Positions 33,896 through 45,161 of a DNA stretch of 64,000 nucleotides are shown here, piece by piece. Positions within the stretch are counted from its first letter, which is position 1; every line of letters begins with the position of its first letter. This stretch comes from Chamaecrista fasciculata. Taxonomy: Eukaryota > Streptophyta > Magnoliopsida > Fabales > Fabaceae. The notes beneath the pieces are model-generated. The model made no database searches and had not been told where the DNA came from. It was given only the letters and a program-made list of their open reading frames with translations. Position numbers and translations under genes: made by a program. Location: the NCBI GenBank assembly GCA_003254925.1, contig QANZ01027032.1:120663-184662 (forward strand). Reading direction: 5' to 3'.

Positions 33896-35625
33896 TTATA
33901 CATCAATTTTAGGTTCTTGTGCTCCACGAGACCTCGATGCAGCTGCAATCTTTGCCGCCACCTCTGCCACCACTAACCTGGTTAAAAGCAGCCCTGCAAT
34001 TAGAGCTGCTGCCATCAGCATGGTGAAAACCGCACTCCAGCTCTTCGCGGATATGTAGCCAGTTAATAAAGGACCGATTGCTGCCCCTACTGAGCCAGTT
34101 CCATCAATTATTGCTGTCACAGTAGCCAAAGCTCTTGAGTTTCCGTTTAATGAACTGTGTGTTCCCAGGTCAGCCGAAACAGCGGTTGTTATGAGAGCAT
34201 AAGGTCCGTTCACAAACATGCCAGTGATGAACAACAGTGCTACATTTAAAATCAATGAAACGTGACCGTAGCACCGATAGAAGAAGAGAGCGGGGATTGC
34301 ACAGTACATGAAACTGGCTGCTGTAATGGCTCTGGCATCTAAGTGATCGGATATGTGGCCGGCAAGGATTCCTCCAAGCACTCCTCCAACATCAAATAAA
34401 GTGGACAGAGATCCTGCTGTCTCACTAGATAGATATTTGCCATCAATTGCTGCATGATCATGAGCATATATGAGTAATCAAAGATGTTACTGAAGAACAA
34501 TTGCAATTTTCTGTATAGAATCTGATTGCTATAATTGCCATAAGGGAAAATATTAAGCAAATTAAACATTATGAAAAAATCTAGGACATTTAATAAGAGA
34601 ATTCAAGTACCTGTGTGGCTAATATAGAATGGAAGCCAGTAGAGGAACGTATACGCAACCAACTTAACAAAGAAGAGACAAAAGGCAAAAGTAGCAACCC
34701 CAGGAATTTTCCATGCTTCTATGAACCCAATAGCTTTCTCCTCAACTGCTGTCTCAGTCGTTAACAGTGGCTCAGAAACTCCATCTCCATTTTTATTTGG
34801 TGAACTACATTCATTTTCGTCACGATCAGCTCCAACAGACTCCGGTGAAACCGACAACAGAAGGAAAACCATCAAACCAACGAAACCAATCATAAGACCT
34901 GGCACAACAAAGGACCAGCCCCATCCATAGCTCAACATAGCAGAAGCAATCAAAGAACCTGTAATGTTCCCAATAGAAGTGTGGGCATTCCATATACCCA
35001 TAATCAGACCTCTCTTCTTCTTCCCAAACCAGTTACCAACGACTGCAACAACTGAAGGCCATCCAGTGGATTGAAACAAACCAGCAATCATTTGAATTAC
35101 TAAGTAGTAATAGAAGCTATGGATGTTTCCCCAGTACCCTACGCCAAATAAGGAAGTAAATAATCCAGTTCCTAACATCCCCACTGTTAGAAAAATCCTC
35201 AGGTTGAGCCTATCACCCAAATGCCCAGAGAAATACATCCCAAAAGCATATACAGCAAGAAAAGCAACATCCAATTCACCAAGTAGCTCTGTCCCATCTG
35301 ATCCATTAAATGGAGCCCAACCATCTCCCAGAATCCAAGAAAATTTTCTGTTTGCAGTTGACTCGTTGATACTACTTGATCTCAGTGGAAAGAGAGGTAA
35401 CTTTAAGCCTAAATCTGACGATGATTGAGGATCAAGGACGCTCTTAACAATACTTGTTGTTTTTCGGGTAGCATGATAACTTGCGTAAGCAAAAAATGTA
35501 ACAATCAGAACGATGGCCTGGTGGGTTTTGAAGGAAACAGGGCTTCCTTTTATGTACTCTAGGAATTTAATCCCAAAAGGCTTATGGCAACTTCTCTCAG
35601 GCAACAATTCTGAAGCTGGACCCAT
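33896..35625 (-). CDS. Glycerol-3-phosphate transporter, major facilitator superfamily (2 exons)
   Basis: Exons 34611-35625 and 33896-34449 (minus strand) join in frame to 522 residues, the usual length of the plant G3Pp family. The protein has the twelve-helix MFS layout. The amphiphilic N-terminus contains [20 protein letters not shown], the typical first-helix signature of organophosphate:phosphate antiporters. The loop after helix 2 has [10 protein letters not shown], the MFS signature. Further helices include [24 protein letters not shown] hydrophilic central loop (about 258-300, ending [17 protein letters not shown]) precedes the C-terminal half. It should carry glycerol-3-phosphate, probably in exchange for phosphate. 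The Arabidopsis relative G3Pp1 (PS3) is induced by phosphate starvation. The start at 35625 ([13 protein letters not shown]) is the first methionine. Confidence 0.93.
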
Positions 35626-36610
35626 GTATTAATTACTTCTTAATCCAGACGCAATGAAGAGGAAGAAAATAAACCTCCCCTCACAGAATTTATCTGCAAA
35701 AAATGAGAGGAAAAAAATTATTAAGCAACAGAAAGCTAGTGCCGGTGATCGGGACCAAACAGAATATTTCAGTTTGTTCATCGCTTTCACAAATCAACTT
35801 AAATATTAAGATCAAGCAGGACTAGAAAATCTCAATTTCCAACGATCCAACATCCATAATCAGCAAATTCTGAATGCTTTTAATGGAGCAAAACCATAAT
35901 GGTAGAGAATTCGTGACCAGAGAACTAGTTTGTTTGACCAACAAGAACAAATATAATTCAACTCCCAAAACGGCAACCTAATTCAAATTAAACAAAAAAC
36001 ACCAAAATTCGGTATTATAAACTTCGAAAGGTAATCCAAAAACAAACTTCAAATTAAACACACGAAATCAATTCAAAATTCCTCCTCGACGATTCCAACA
36101 GAACTGACTCAATCTCTCAACTCGTAAACAGACGAAATCAAAATTAAACAAAACCTAGCAAAACCAAATGCTCTTCAGAAAAAGAATCTTCAAAAGTGTA
36201 ATCAACAAAAATCGTATTTCACCTAAAAAAAGAACTCCAAAATTATATATACCTCCACAGATATCGCAAGCTAAAGTGATGATTCGCTTCTTCGCAAAAT
36301 TCTGGGCCTCACTCTCTCCCTCTTTGAAGGCTTCGTTTCGTCTTGTTTGGTATGCCTGCTTTTTTTTTTTTGGTTGCATAACACTTCAACACAAACACGA
36401 AGAAAAGAGGCGACGTGAAATGGAAGTACTTAACGTCGACGTAAATAATTTTATATTCGGCGAAATGTCATTTTTATCCCTCGATAAACGAGGATTGCCT
36501 CGAGGAAAACGCGGCTTATTTGAATTACGACAATGCCATTTAGTCCACGTGAATTGACCAAAATGCACTCTTACCTTGAGTAAAAAGAGTCAAACAGCTT
36601 CGGAATTTCA
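35626..36610 (-). promoter_or_regulatory. 5' UTR with probable intron and proximal promoter of the transporter gene
   Basis: On the minus strand an acceptor CTCATTTTTTGCAG ends at 35694. A donor GGAG|GTATAT is at 36253/36252. This predicts a 5' UTR intron at 35694-36252 and a non-coding first exon starting near 36400. The promoter beyond includes a CCACGTGA G-box-like word near 36545. I find no P1BS word (GNATATNC) in the first kilobase upstream. Confidence 0.5.
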
Positions 36611-36982
36611 TTTTTATAAGGCAAAAGTTCTATTTTGGTCCTTCATGTTTGCTCAAAGTTCCATTTTGGTCCCTCAAGTTTTTTTGTTCCGTTTTGACCC
36701 CTCAAGTTTTTAAAAAGTTCCACCATTAGATCCTGACTCTTTTCCATTAAAAAAAAAAAAGAAAAAAAAACTAGAGGGAAGGACCTAAATGAAAAAGTAG
36801 GGACTAACGGGGAAACATTTTAAAAACTTAAAAGACTAACATGTGGGACCAAAATAGGACTTAATTTGAGGGATCAAAATGGAACGAAAAAAAATTTGAA
36901 GGACCAAAATGAAACTTTGAGCAAACATGAGAAACCAAAACATAACTTTAAACTAACATGTAGGACCAACTCCGTTTTATAA
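36611..36982. mobile_element. Foldback element E2 in the transporter promoter
   Basis: The body at 36620-36973 begins GGCAAAAGTTCTATTTTGGT with words CTTCATGTTTGCTCAAAGTT and TTTTGGTCCCTCAAGTT. These are mirrored on the right by GGACCAAAATGGAAC-like words. The right terminus is degraded. The flanks TTTTTATAA and GTTTTATAA agree at 8 of 9 positions. It belongs to the family of E1 and E3. Confidence 0.75.
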
Positions 36983-38162
36983 TAGTGTAATCCATACTTG
37001 GAGATTTACCTTATCCGTGTTATTTCAACTATTTAGGTAAAAGTACTAATTTCGTCCCCAAATTTTACACCAACTGTCAATTTTGTTCCCAAACATTTTT
37101 TGCTGTCAACTTCGTCCCCAAACTTTACACCAACTGTCAATTACATCCCCAATCTTTTTTTTCTGTCAATTTCGTCCTCAAACTTTACATCAACTGTCAA
37201 TTTAGTCCCCGATCTTTCAGATTTTCGTCAATTTTATCCTTTGACAAACTTCTTTTAATCAAAAGAAACCTTAACATGAGCCCTAACCCATTTAAAAATT
37301 ACAGTGATTTGTTTTTGCCTTGACAACTTTTCTCGGGAGGATAAATGAATATATGTATGTGCTTAATTATAATAATTGGACGGATTTTCTTTTAAGAATT
37401 TTACAGCCATGTGTCAAACGTTTAAATCTATTTTTTTAAGACCAGGTAAGCACCCTGCTTATAGTTTGTTTATTTAATTTGACCTGCCCTAAATTATGAC
37501 TAAGTAACTAATTAACGTAAGGGTCCTTCTAACTTGTCCTCTTAGGGCACATGTTAAGGTTTATTTTGATTAGTCAAATAAATTTTTAAAAATTAAAAAT
37601 GATCTTTTAAATGAATTTTCGTAGATTTTAAGATATGAGATGCTCTACTAACAAATCAAAAGAAACCTTAAAATATACCCTAAGGAGAGATGTTAGATAA
37701 ATCCTTAACATAAATCTATGAGAATGAGAAATCAAAATGTTCAAGTCTATATCCTCACGTCATCTGTATGATTAATCTTCTTTTCGTTTTTTTCTTTTTG
37801 GGTGAGGATAATATAGAAGAAATAAATTTTGATTGATTAACACGTAACTGGACTTAATGAGAATTTGACTTTGTTTACAATAAATAAACTAATAATATAT
37901 ATATATATATATATAGAAATTCTGCAATATATATTGGATGTCAATAAGCGACATATATATATATATATATATATAATATAAAATATATGGGAATACGATA
38001 TAAGGTTTGGTCTCAATTATGATTCAGCAAAATTCAGACAAAAGTTTGATATATATGCATATCTAAAAGGTTTCATGTAATAGGTATCTCGTGTCATATA
38101 CCAGTTTATAAATAATTTTTCGATAACTAAACTCTATTTACATTAATTATATAATTATATAC
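36983..38162. other. Intergenic stretch with a one-armed G-type element and TA repeats
   Basis: Bases 37036-37256 carry only the left arm of a G-family element: GGTAAAAGTACTAATTTCGT, then four TTCGTCCCCAAACTTTACAC-like words. No right arm is found, so it is a deleted copy. Two (TA)n tracts lie at about 37893-37914 and 37952-37975. No gene is seen. Confidence 0.6.
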
Positions 38163-38658
38163 CAGTTGAAGTTTTACATTACTTTTTTTTAAAGACTATC
38201 TAATTCTATAAATATAGTCAGGCAACCCTCTTCTCTTGAGAGCTCTTTTGAAATAAGTTAGATCTTTCTACATAATATCAACGCCAGATTTGCATGTGAG
38301 ATTGTTGATTTTTTCAGAGAATGATTCGAAAATTCCAAATTTGGGAAAGAGAAAAAGGAGAGTTTTTTTTTTAAAGGGTTGAAATCTAATTGCATTTTAT
38401 TGGAAAGATTATTTAATTTGAAAATATAACAGAATATTATTGGAGCTAATAAAATGCCACATGTCAACAAAGATGAATGAGCCTTACAGTGGGCTGCCCT
38501 GGGATTAACCCGTTGGCTTCTCGCTCCTAATGTCGAGCGTGAGAGGGGTGTGTTGAAGTCTCATATTGCTTGGTAAAAAGACTTTTTAACTTTATAAATA
38601 TAATGAGGCGATTCTCTCCTCTTGAGAGCTCTTTTGGGGTGAGTTAGACCTTTCGACA
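38163..38658 (+). mobile_element. TRIM retrotransposon with both LTRs, PBS and polypurine tract
   Basis: The 3' LTR at 38553-38658 begins TGTTGAAGTCTCATATTGC and ends GTGAGTTAGACCTTTCGACA. Just before it lies a purine-rich tract (GTGAGAGGGGTG). A diverged 5' LTR occupies about 38163-38272 (from AGTTGAAGTTTTACATTAC to GTTAGATCTTTCTACA). It is followed directly by TAATATCAACGCCAG, which resembles the initiator-tRNA primer-binding site. The interior is about 280 bp and non-coding. This is the layout of a terminal-repeat retrotransposon in miniature. The LTR is homologous to the element at 29.2-29.4 kb. No clean 5-bp target duplication remains. Confidence 0.78.
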
Positions 38659-39682
38659 TACTCAATTCTTTAAATTATTTAATTATTATGGACAAAAAAA
38701 GGGTAAGATTTTTTTTTTAATAATCGATCATACAAACCTTTATTTTCAATATTTTTTTTCACTACTTCGAGAAGAGAATATTAAGGAATAAAAACGAAAG
38801 AAAGTGAAAAGAAGTTGCACTCGAAAATGAACATGCATGCTTATGTATGAATACAACACTTCAAAGAGTCATATATATCACGACACCCACGATCTCTATT
38901 TAGGTTCACATGATTTAAGATCATGTTTCTTGAATTTAAGACACCAACATTTAAAAGGGTACGGTTTGGACATTAATATGATAGATGATATTATGTAAAG
39001 ACACATAAATTTACGTATTAACACTATCATATATAATAATATTTTTAATCCAAAAACGTCTCAATCTTTGACAAAATAGCGTCGACAAAAACCATTAATT
39101 TGTAATGATAGTACATATATATTATTCAGCATCATAGATAATTTTAAAAAATAAGTTTTTCTATCTAAAAAACTATAATTTAAAATTTGTCGAATATACC
39201 CCTTATGATGTGAAAGCTAGCTGAAGAACGTTCTACTTAATGCTAATTTTTCTTTGCTGGAACATTCAAAACAATCATTTTGCTAGCCACAGCCCACAAT
39301 TGTCACATATATGAACTTTCTAGGGAATGCAATATTTTTCAGAGCTCATTCTCTCAACGACATATGCTTATTTATATTTTTCACATGATTAACTATAAAC
39401 AAAAAGTTGGAAATAAATTCGGTACTTAAAAAATTAAATATATACATCGATCAATATCTATAGTATAGTGACACTTAATCTTTTTTGAATTAAGATAATA
39501 TTCTCAAGCAAGAGTTGGCATCATCCGAAAGTCAAAAACTCAAACATGAAACACATGGACTCATATACCTAAATAATTATACTATATATACAATTATTCA
39601 CAAAATTATATACAATATCTTTGATAAACACATAACCGGAGATAATTGAATTGAGTCGTTGACACCAATTATTATTAGTACT
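38659..39682. other. A/T-rich gene-free stretch
   Basis: No gene or repeat recognised. Confidence 0.5.
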
Positions 39683-40213
39683 CATTATTTAGGCCAAAGT
39701 CTTATTTTAGTCTCTTATATTTATTCCAAAATTTTGTTTTGATCCCTCAAATTTTTTTCATTCTGCTTTAGTCCCTCATGTTTGCTCAAGATTCTGTTTT
39801 GGTCTCTCAAGTTCTTTTTCGTTCCATTTTGGTCCTTCATGTTTGCTTAAAGTTCCGTTTTGGTCTCTCAAATTTCCAAAAAGGTTCCACCGTTAGTCCC
39901 TGACTCTTTTCCATCCACCTTTTCCGTTAAAAAGGGAAAAAAAACTAACTTTCATCTCTTAACAATTTTACTCTTTTGTATTACGGTCTTTCCTTTTTGT
40001 AAAGAGCAAAATTGTTGGGATATGAAAGTTAATTTTTTTTTTCTTTTTTTAGCAGAAAATGTGTATAGAAAAGAGTCAGAGACTACCGGTGGAATAAAAC
40101 AGAACTTTGAACAAACATGAGGGACCAAAATAGAACGAAAAAAAACTTGAGAGACCAAAATGAAACTTTAAACAAATATAAGGGACCAAAATAGAACTTT
40201 GGCCTATTATTTA
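39683..40213. mobile_element. Foldback element E3 (Mutator-like)
   Basis: The body at 39692-40204 begins GGCCAAAGTCTTATTTTAGT and ends with the inverse of GGCCAAAGTTCTATTTTGGT. The flanks CATTATTTA and TATTATTTA agree at 8 of 9 positions. Subterminal words are shared with E1, including the central hairpin-like CTTTCATCTCTTAACAATTT. Confidence 0.88.
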
Positions 40214-40259
40214 TAAAAAAAATGGTTATATAAAACTCTCCTCTTCATTCTTCAATTAT

Positions 40260-40650
40260 TGCTTTTCTTTCCATGGGTGGAACCGCGTGATCGACACGAG
40301 AAGGGCACTTTCGTCAAATTACTCAAATTTCTTGAAATTTCGTCAAATTAATTATTGTGGTGCAAGCCATATTGGAACAAGGGCATAATCGTCATTATGC
40401 GAAAGCCTTCTTCTCATGATTCAAAAAGCTGGGGGCGGAAGAACCAGGAGAATAGAATATTCGAATATCCGATTGGATTATTCCGTACGTGATGCGGATA
40501 TCCGTTTTTGAAGTGGGACCCTCACTTTTTTGTACGTGGACTATGATGGATGATGACGTGGCATAACTAGTGGATGGTGTTCACTGTGGCACACGGTGAA
40601 AACCACGCCTGGATGCCACGTGGATCTTTAAGTTGTTTCAGAATTTACTC
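40260..40650. promoter_or_regulatory. Isolated promoter-like island with three P1BS matches and G-boxes
   Basis: This is less A/T-rich than its surroundings and dense in known plant cis words. GAATATTC (40455-40462), GAATATCC (40463-40470) and GGATATCC (40496-40503) all match the PHR1-binding site P1BS (GNATATNC) and lie within 49 bp. TGACGTGG (40554-40561) and CCACGTGG (40616-40623) are ACGT-core sites. No gene starts within several kilobases on either side. The transporter gene begins about 4 kb to the left, reading away. Binding is inferred from words only. Confidence 0.45.
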
Positions 40651-40775
40651 CTTCCTTCTGATTCGTTAAGTTAATTTAATGATTAATAGTTTATAATTTA
40701 TGGTGCCAACCAATTAGATTTTGAACAATATCTATATTATCATCAATACAAAATAAGACATTTGATTTTGAAAAG

Positions 40776-41341
40776 GGTCAAAACTCAAAACATCAAGGTA
40801 GTCCTTGAACTATAAGATCAATTTTGTTTTGATCCCTAAACTATTTATTTTCATTATGTTTTAATCTTTAAACTTTTTTCACTTATCTTATAGTCCTAAT
40901 TGTAATTCCGTATAGTTCTATCATCATATCTACGTTGGATACCTACCTAGACAATTTTTTCTCATATTTTCCGTATATAATAAACAAATTAGTTGGTCTA
41001 AACGTGTAGGTATCCAACTTTATTTGCAATAGAGGTACCATTTTAAAATAAATCTCAAAATTTATTTTTGACGTTTATCTAATATTGAGATTTATATAAA
41101 TGGTACCTCAATATTAGTAGGTATATGGTTTTGAGGTACCATTTTGAGATAAACGTGTAGGTATATGGTTTTCTAAAAACAATCAATCATAAATTTATCG
41201 ATGAACTATGACTAAGAAATGGTACTTTATTTTTTTCTTTATCAACTCACTCATTTTAGATTAACATTAAAATAAATAGAAAAGTTTGTTACTAAAATGA
41301 AATCTATCTTATAATTCAAGGACCAAAATGAAATTTTAACC
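40776..41341. mobile_element. Foldback-like element K, diverged
   Basis: The left arm begins GGTCAAAACTCAAAACATCA and has GTCCTTGAACTATAAGATC; the right arm has the inverse of GGTCCTTGAATTATAAGATA and GGTTAAAATTTCATTTTGG. Inner words with GGTACC (GAGGTACCATTTTGAGATAA and its inverse) form a second repeat in the middle. The flanks share only about 6 of 9 bases, so the boundaries are approximate. Confidence 0.55.
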
Positions 41342-43658
41342 TTAAAAAAAGTTTATATGATCAATCATAGTAAAAATATGATACTACAAAGATTTTATAT
41401 TTTCTTGAATTTAAAATTTCTTCTGTGGTAATTTGTGTTAATATATATAAGTTTTGTCAAGAAATCGATTATGTCTTATCGTTATCATTATTTTTTAATT
41501 TGTCGGCCACATTAATGGTTTGTATATGTCTATTTGATCTCTTTAGTTTGATCAAGTTTATGAGATACATACTATGGTTTTATTTGAAAAAAAATTGTTA
41601 TTTGTTTGGTTACATGTCAAGTAATTACTATTTATTAAATGGTGGAGGTTTTATACGATATAAGTTGTTACTTTTTATAATTTTTTTTTCAAAATCACAT
41701 AATTCCAAGAGTGAGAGAGATGGAGAGAGGAAATGGGCAGTGGATATGGAAAAGTGCATGCGTTTCAAGATTATTGATAAGTCTACGTGACTTCAATTTG
41801 ATCCAAATCTTGAACATTAATAGTGAGAAAGAAAATACGAGGAGGAGAAAATGACATATTTCAATTATTTATGGATTCATGACAAAATAGATTGGACCCA
41901 AACACAACTTGTTCCACCACATAAAAGGCCATTCCTTGGTGTTAAGAGTCCTTACAACCTAAGCCTCTTCACTTTTCACTCTCTAGGTCCCCCATCTAAA
42001 TTCTCATTTAATTTGGTGAATTTTTTTAAAAGTATTTTCTAAAAAATTTTGAAATTATTATTGTCTTGAAAAATTAAATATTAATATGGTTTAAATCAAT
42101 TATAATTTTTTGGGTGAGATGCGTGGTTAATTTGTCTAAAAATATATTTACACAAACTATAGATAATATTTTAATAGATCATCTTGAAATACTATTGAGT
42201 TGATAATTCATTTTTTAAAAAGAACAAGTGTGTATACTTGTTGGTATTTTTTTATAGACCAAAGAGTATATTGTTTGACTCTTTCAGGGACTAAATTATA
42301 AATTTTAATTTTTCAGATCAAGTTATAAACTCAACAATCTATTAAGAATCAAATTATATTAGTTTATTTTTTTTAATTACCCCATTCCTCCTTTTTAATT
42401 ACTTTCTTGTCAAATGAGGATATGTGTACTTGATGGTTTCTATTTGAAGTAGAGTTCATTTTTTCCTCTATATTAATTTTTTTTAGCCAGTTTGCTCACC
42501 AAAATAATATGTCAACTTTTTGGCATATAAGTAATAAAAGATTGAAAGTAAAAAGAATATTAAGATAATTTGATCACATGCATAATTAATAAATTATTTT
42601 TTATCATTAATGTAGATGATATCATGAGTATTTGTTTATTAAGACTTTTTTTCCTAAATATTGAGGATGCATGGAATCTAGATCTATCACAATGTGATTT
42701 TAAAGACAATATTAAAAGTAATTCTACATCTTTTTTAATAAAAAAAATATATTCCTGTTTTTAAGCTATATTAGAGGCTTAGAGTTGGGTTAGAGCCTAA
42801 GACAGAGAAAAGGACGAAAATTACGCAAGAGGATGGAAAATGACAGATATATATATAGAAGAAAAACGAAACAACATTTTTTTTTTAAAAAAAAATGATC
42901 TGCAGACCATATGTCCATATATATATTGCTTAATGGAATTTTTTTCTTGTTAGATTCTAAAATTTTTTTTCTCTGAAAATAATATTTATGTTGAAGAATC
43001 TTCGGAAATGTTATATAAAATTATGTTAGAGGATTAGATAATCCTAAAAATTATACGCAATTGATCATAAAGTAAACAACAGATTTGTAATAATGTTAAA
43101 TTAAAATTGGAATTATACATGTTAAAAAAAATTAAATTTGTCTGTACTTTGTCAGAATATAATTAGGATGCAATATATTTATATCTAAAAACACCAAAAA
43201 CATTTTAACACTTGAGAAATTAAAATATGCAGAATTTCTTGCCAACATACATTATATCTCTGCCATAACCATAATTTAAAAATGACGATAAAATTGAGAA
43301 AACCGACAAACTGGCATGCCAAACCAAGATAAATTGGGAAGCACACATTTCCACAAAATTCTGGATCTTCAGAAAAAAAAATTGTTTCTATTCTGTAAAT
43401 AGTCAAAATAAAAAATGCTTAACTTTTCATTCCTGTATCTGGCCAAAAAAAAAATGATTAAATTGTAGTAATAATTCTATATTTTTAGTATGAAAATATA
43501 GTTTCACATTTTGATATCTTATATTATATAACTTCATCCCTTTCTGGTCGTCCACATTATAAAACTATAGTACAAAATTAATAATAAGAGGAAAATTATT
43601 ATTTGATCCCTTCTTTTTTACTGAGTTAACAATTTAGTCCCTCATTTACTTTACATAC
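41342..43658. other. Long A/T-rich gene-free stretch
   Basis: No supported gene. The open frame at 41425-41790 is low-complexity. It presumably includes the body of the Helitron that ends at 43690, whose 5' end I could not find. A fragment with ATTATTTGATCCC and AACAATTTAGTCCCTCATTT near 43600-43650 resembles the left arm of the J element at 47.15 kb. Confidence 0.5.
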
Positions 43659-43691
43659 ACCGTGCCCGTTAGGGCACGCAAAGCCTCTAGT
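43659..43691 (+). mobile_element. Helitron 3' terminus
   Basis: A 7-bp stem with a 4-base loop, CGTGCCC-GTTA-GGGCACG (43661-43678), is followed after eight bases by CTAG (43687-43690), and the next base is T. Helitrons end in CTRR, carry a short GC-rich hairpin about ten bases before it, and insert between A and T. All three signs agree. The 5' TC end is not identified. Confidence 0.72.
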
Positions 43692-45042
43692 ATATATATA
43701 TATATATATANAAATTTAATTATTTTCAAATTCAATGAAATAATTATTTATATTCTTACAATTTATTTATATTTATATATGAATTTTAAAAATAATAATG
43801 GTATACATATTCATATTTTCTTTATATGTACACACATCTTAGTGCAAATTAAAACCTACAATACACTATAGATTCCCTTGTGTGTTATGTGATGAGAAGC
43901 ACTTTTAATTCCAAGGGATATTATATTCACACAGCTCACTATATATCTACAAATACATGGTGGTAGAAATTATGATATTGTCATTATATTATTTAAGTTT
44001 TAATTATTGTTGGATAACCGAATATAAATTTTAATGAATCTCCAAGTGTCCAAATAAATAACAATTATTTAACTTTTATGTGTAAGAAAACTGAAAGATT
44101 TGGAATTTGAGATATTTACCTGTAAGGTTGTAACTTGTAACATACTGAATTACTGATATAATAACTTGAAAATGCTGATTTTCCAAAATGTGATCTATAT
44201 ATGAAATTTCAGCTCCATGATCTGAATTTCTCCAAACCCTGTTAAAAAATACAAACACCAAAGTATATATATATATATATATATACATATCAAAGTTCAT
44301 TAAAGTCTGAACCAAACCAATAACAAAGAGAACAAAAGAATATATATACCTGTAAGTTAATTAAAAGATTTGTTGTTTTCTATTGGCGAATAAAATTTTA
44401 AATACTTACAAGTTACAACATAATTTCTCTGCTGCAGATCAATGATATACATTTGTTTGCTTTCTCTCATCAATTCCCTCAATCTACATGAACAACTTAC
44501 ATATATATATATATATATATATATTGAGACTTTGGGAGGCGCAAGTTTGACTTTTTCTAATATTATAATTAAAAAATATAAAAAGAAATTTACAATTAAA
44601 ATATAAACAACTTTGAATAACTTTTTTTCATGTGGAATATCCAATAAGCATTATTCCTAGCGTGCAGCCGCAGCCAGCAGTAATTGTAGTGTTTGGAATA
44701 TTTTTTTGCTCGAAACTTGGCGTGTTACAATACAAATAACAAATGTCAATGTACTCAATTGATATTATTCTATAAACTTTGAAAATTCAGAGACGCTTTC
44801 TTTTTTTAAAATAATCATTTTATTATTACTGGGCACATGCAGTCTATAAACGTTACATCATATCATCATGAATGATATAATGTAATGTTTTTTAAAGGAA
44901 AAAATTACAGTATTTTGAATTTAATTCGTGAGTGATAGTAGTTGTAAAAAGTTGATATATTTTTGCATGAAGGAATGCTGAATGCATGTTCTGGTCTCAC
45001 ACTATTTTCGAGGTATGGAATCTGCAGGCTTTTGAGCAGCAT
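43691..45042. repeat. A/T-rich stretch with several (TA)n microsatellites
   Basis: (TA)n tracts lie at about 43690-43710 (followed by one N at 43711), 44263-44285 and 44499-44523. No gene is supported. Confidence 0.6.
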
Positions 45043-45091
45043 ATATAATTTTTAGAGATTTTTTTTCGGCCAAAATATAATTATTAGAGAT
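45043..45091 (-). mobile_element. Poly(T) micro-insertion with 17-bp TSD, upstream of the F-box gene
   Basis: ATATAATTTTTAGAGAT (45043-45059) and ATATAATTATTAGAGAT (45075-45091) differ at one base. The 15-base insert is TTTTTTTCGGCCAAA, i.e. TTTGGCCG plus an A-run on the minus strand. It lies about 70 bp from the F-box start codon, so probably in its promoter or 5' UTR. Confidence 0.7.
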
Positions 45092-45161
45092 CAACACACT
45101 CAAGTTCTTCAATTCTCATTCTCATCATATGCTCGAAAATGTTGAGAGAATTAAAAATTAA

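Noticed and set aside
41425-41790. 121-codon plus-strand open frame
   Set aside because: Low-complexity hydrophobic translation (Phe, Leu, Tyr, Ile) typical of A/T-rich non-coding sequence.
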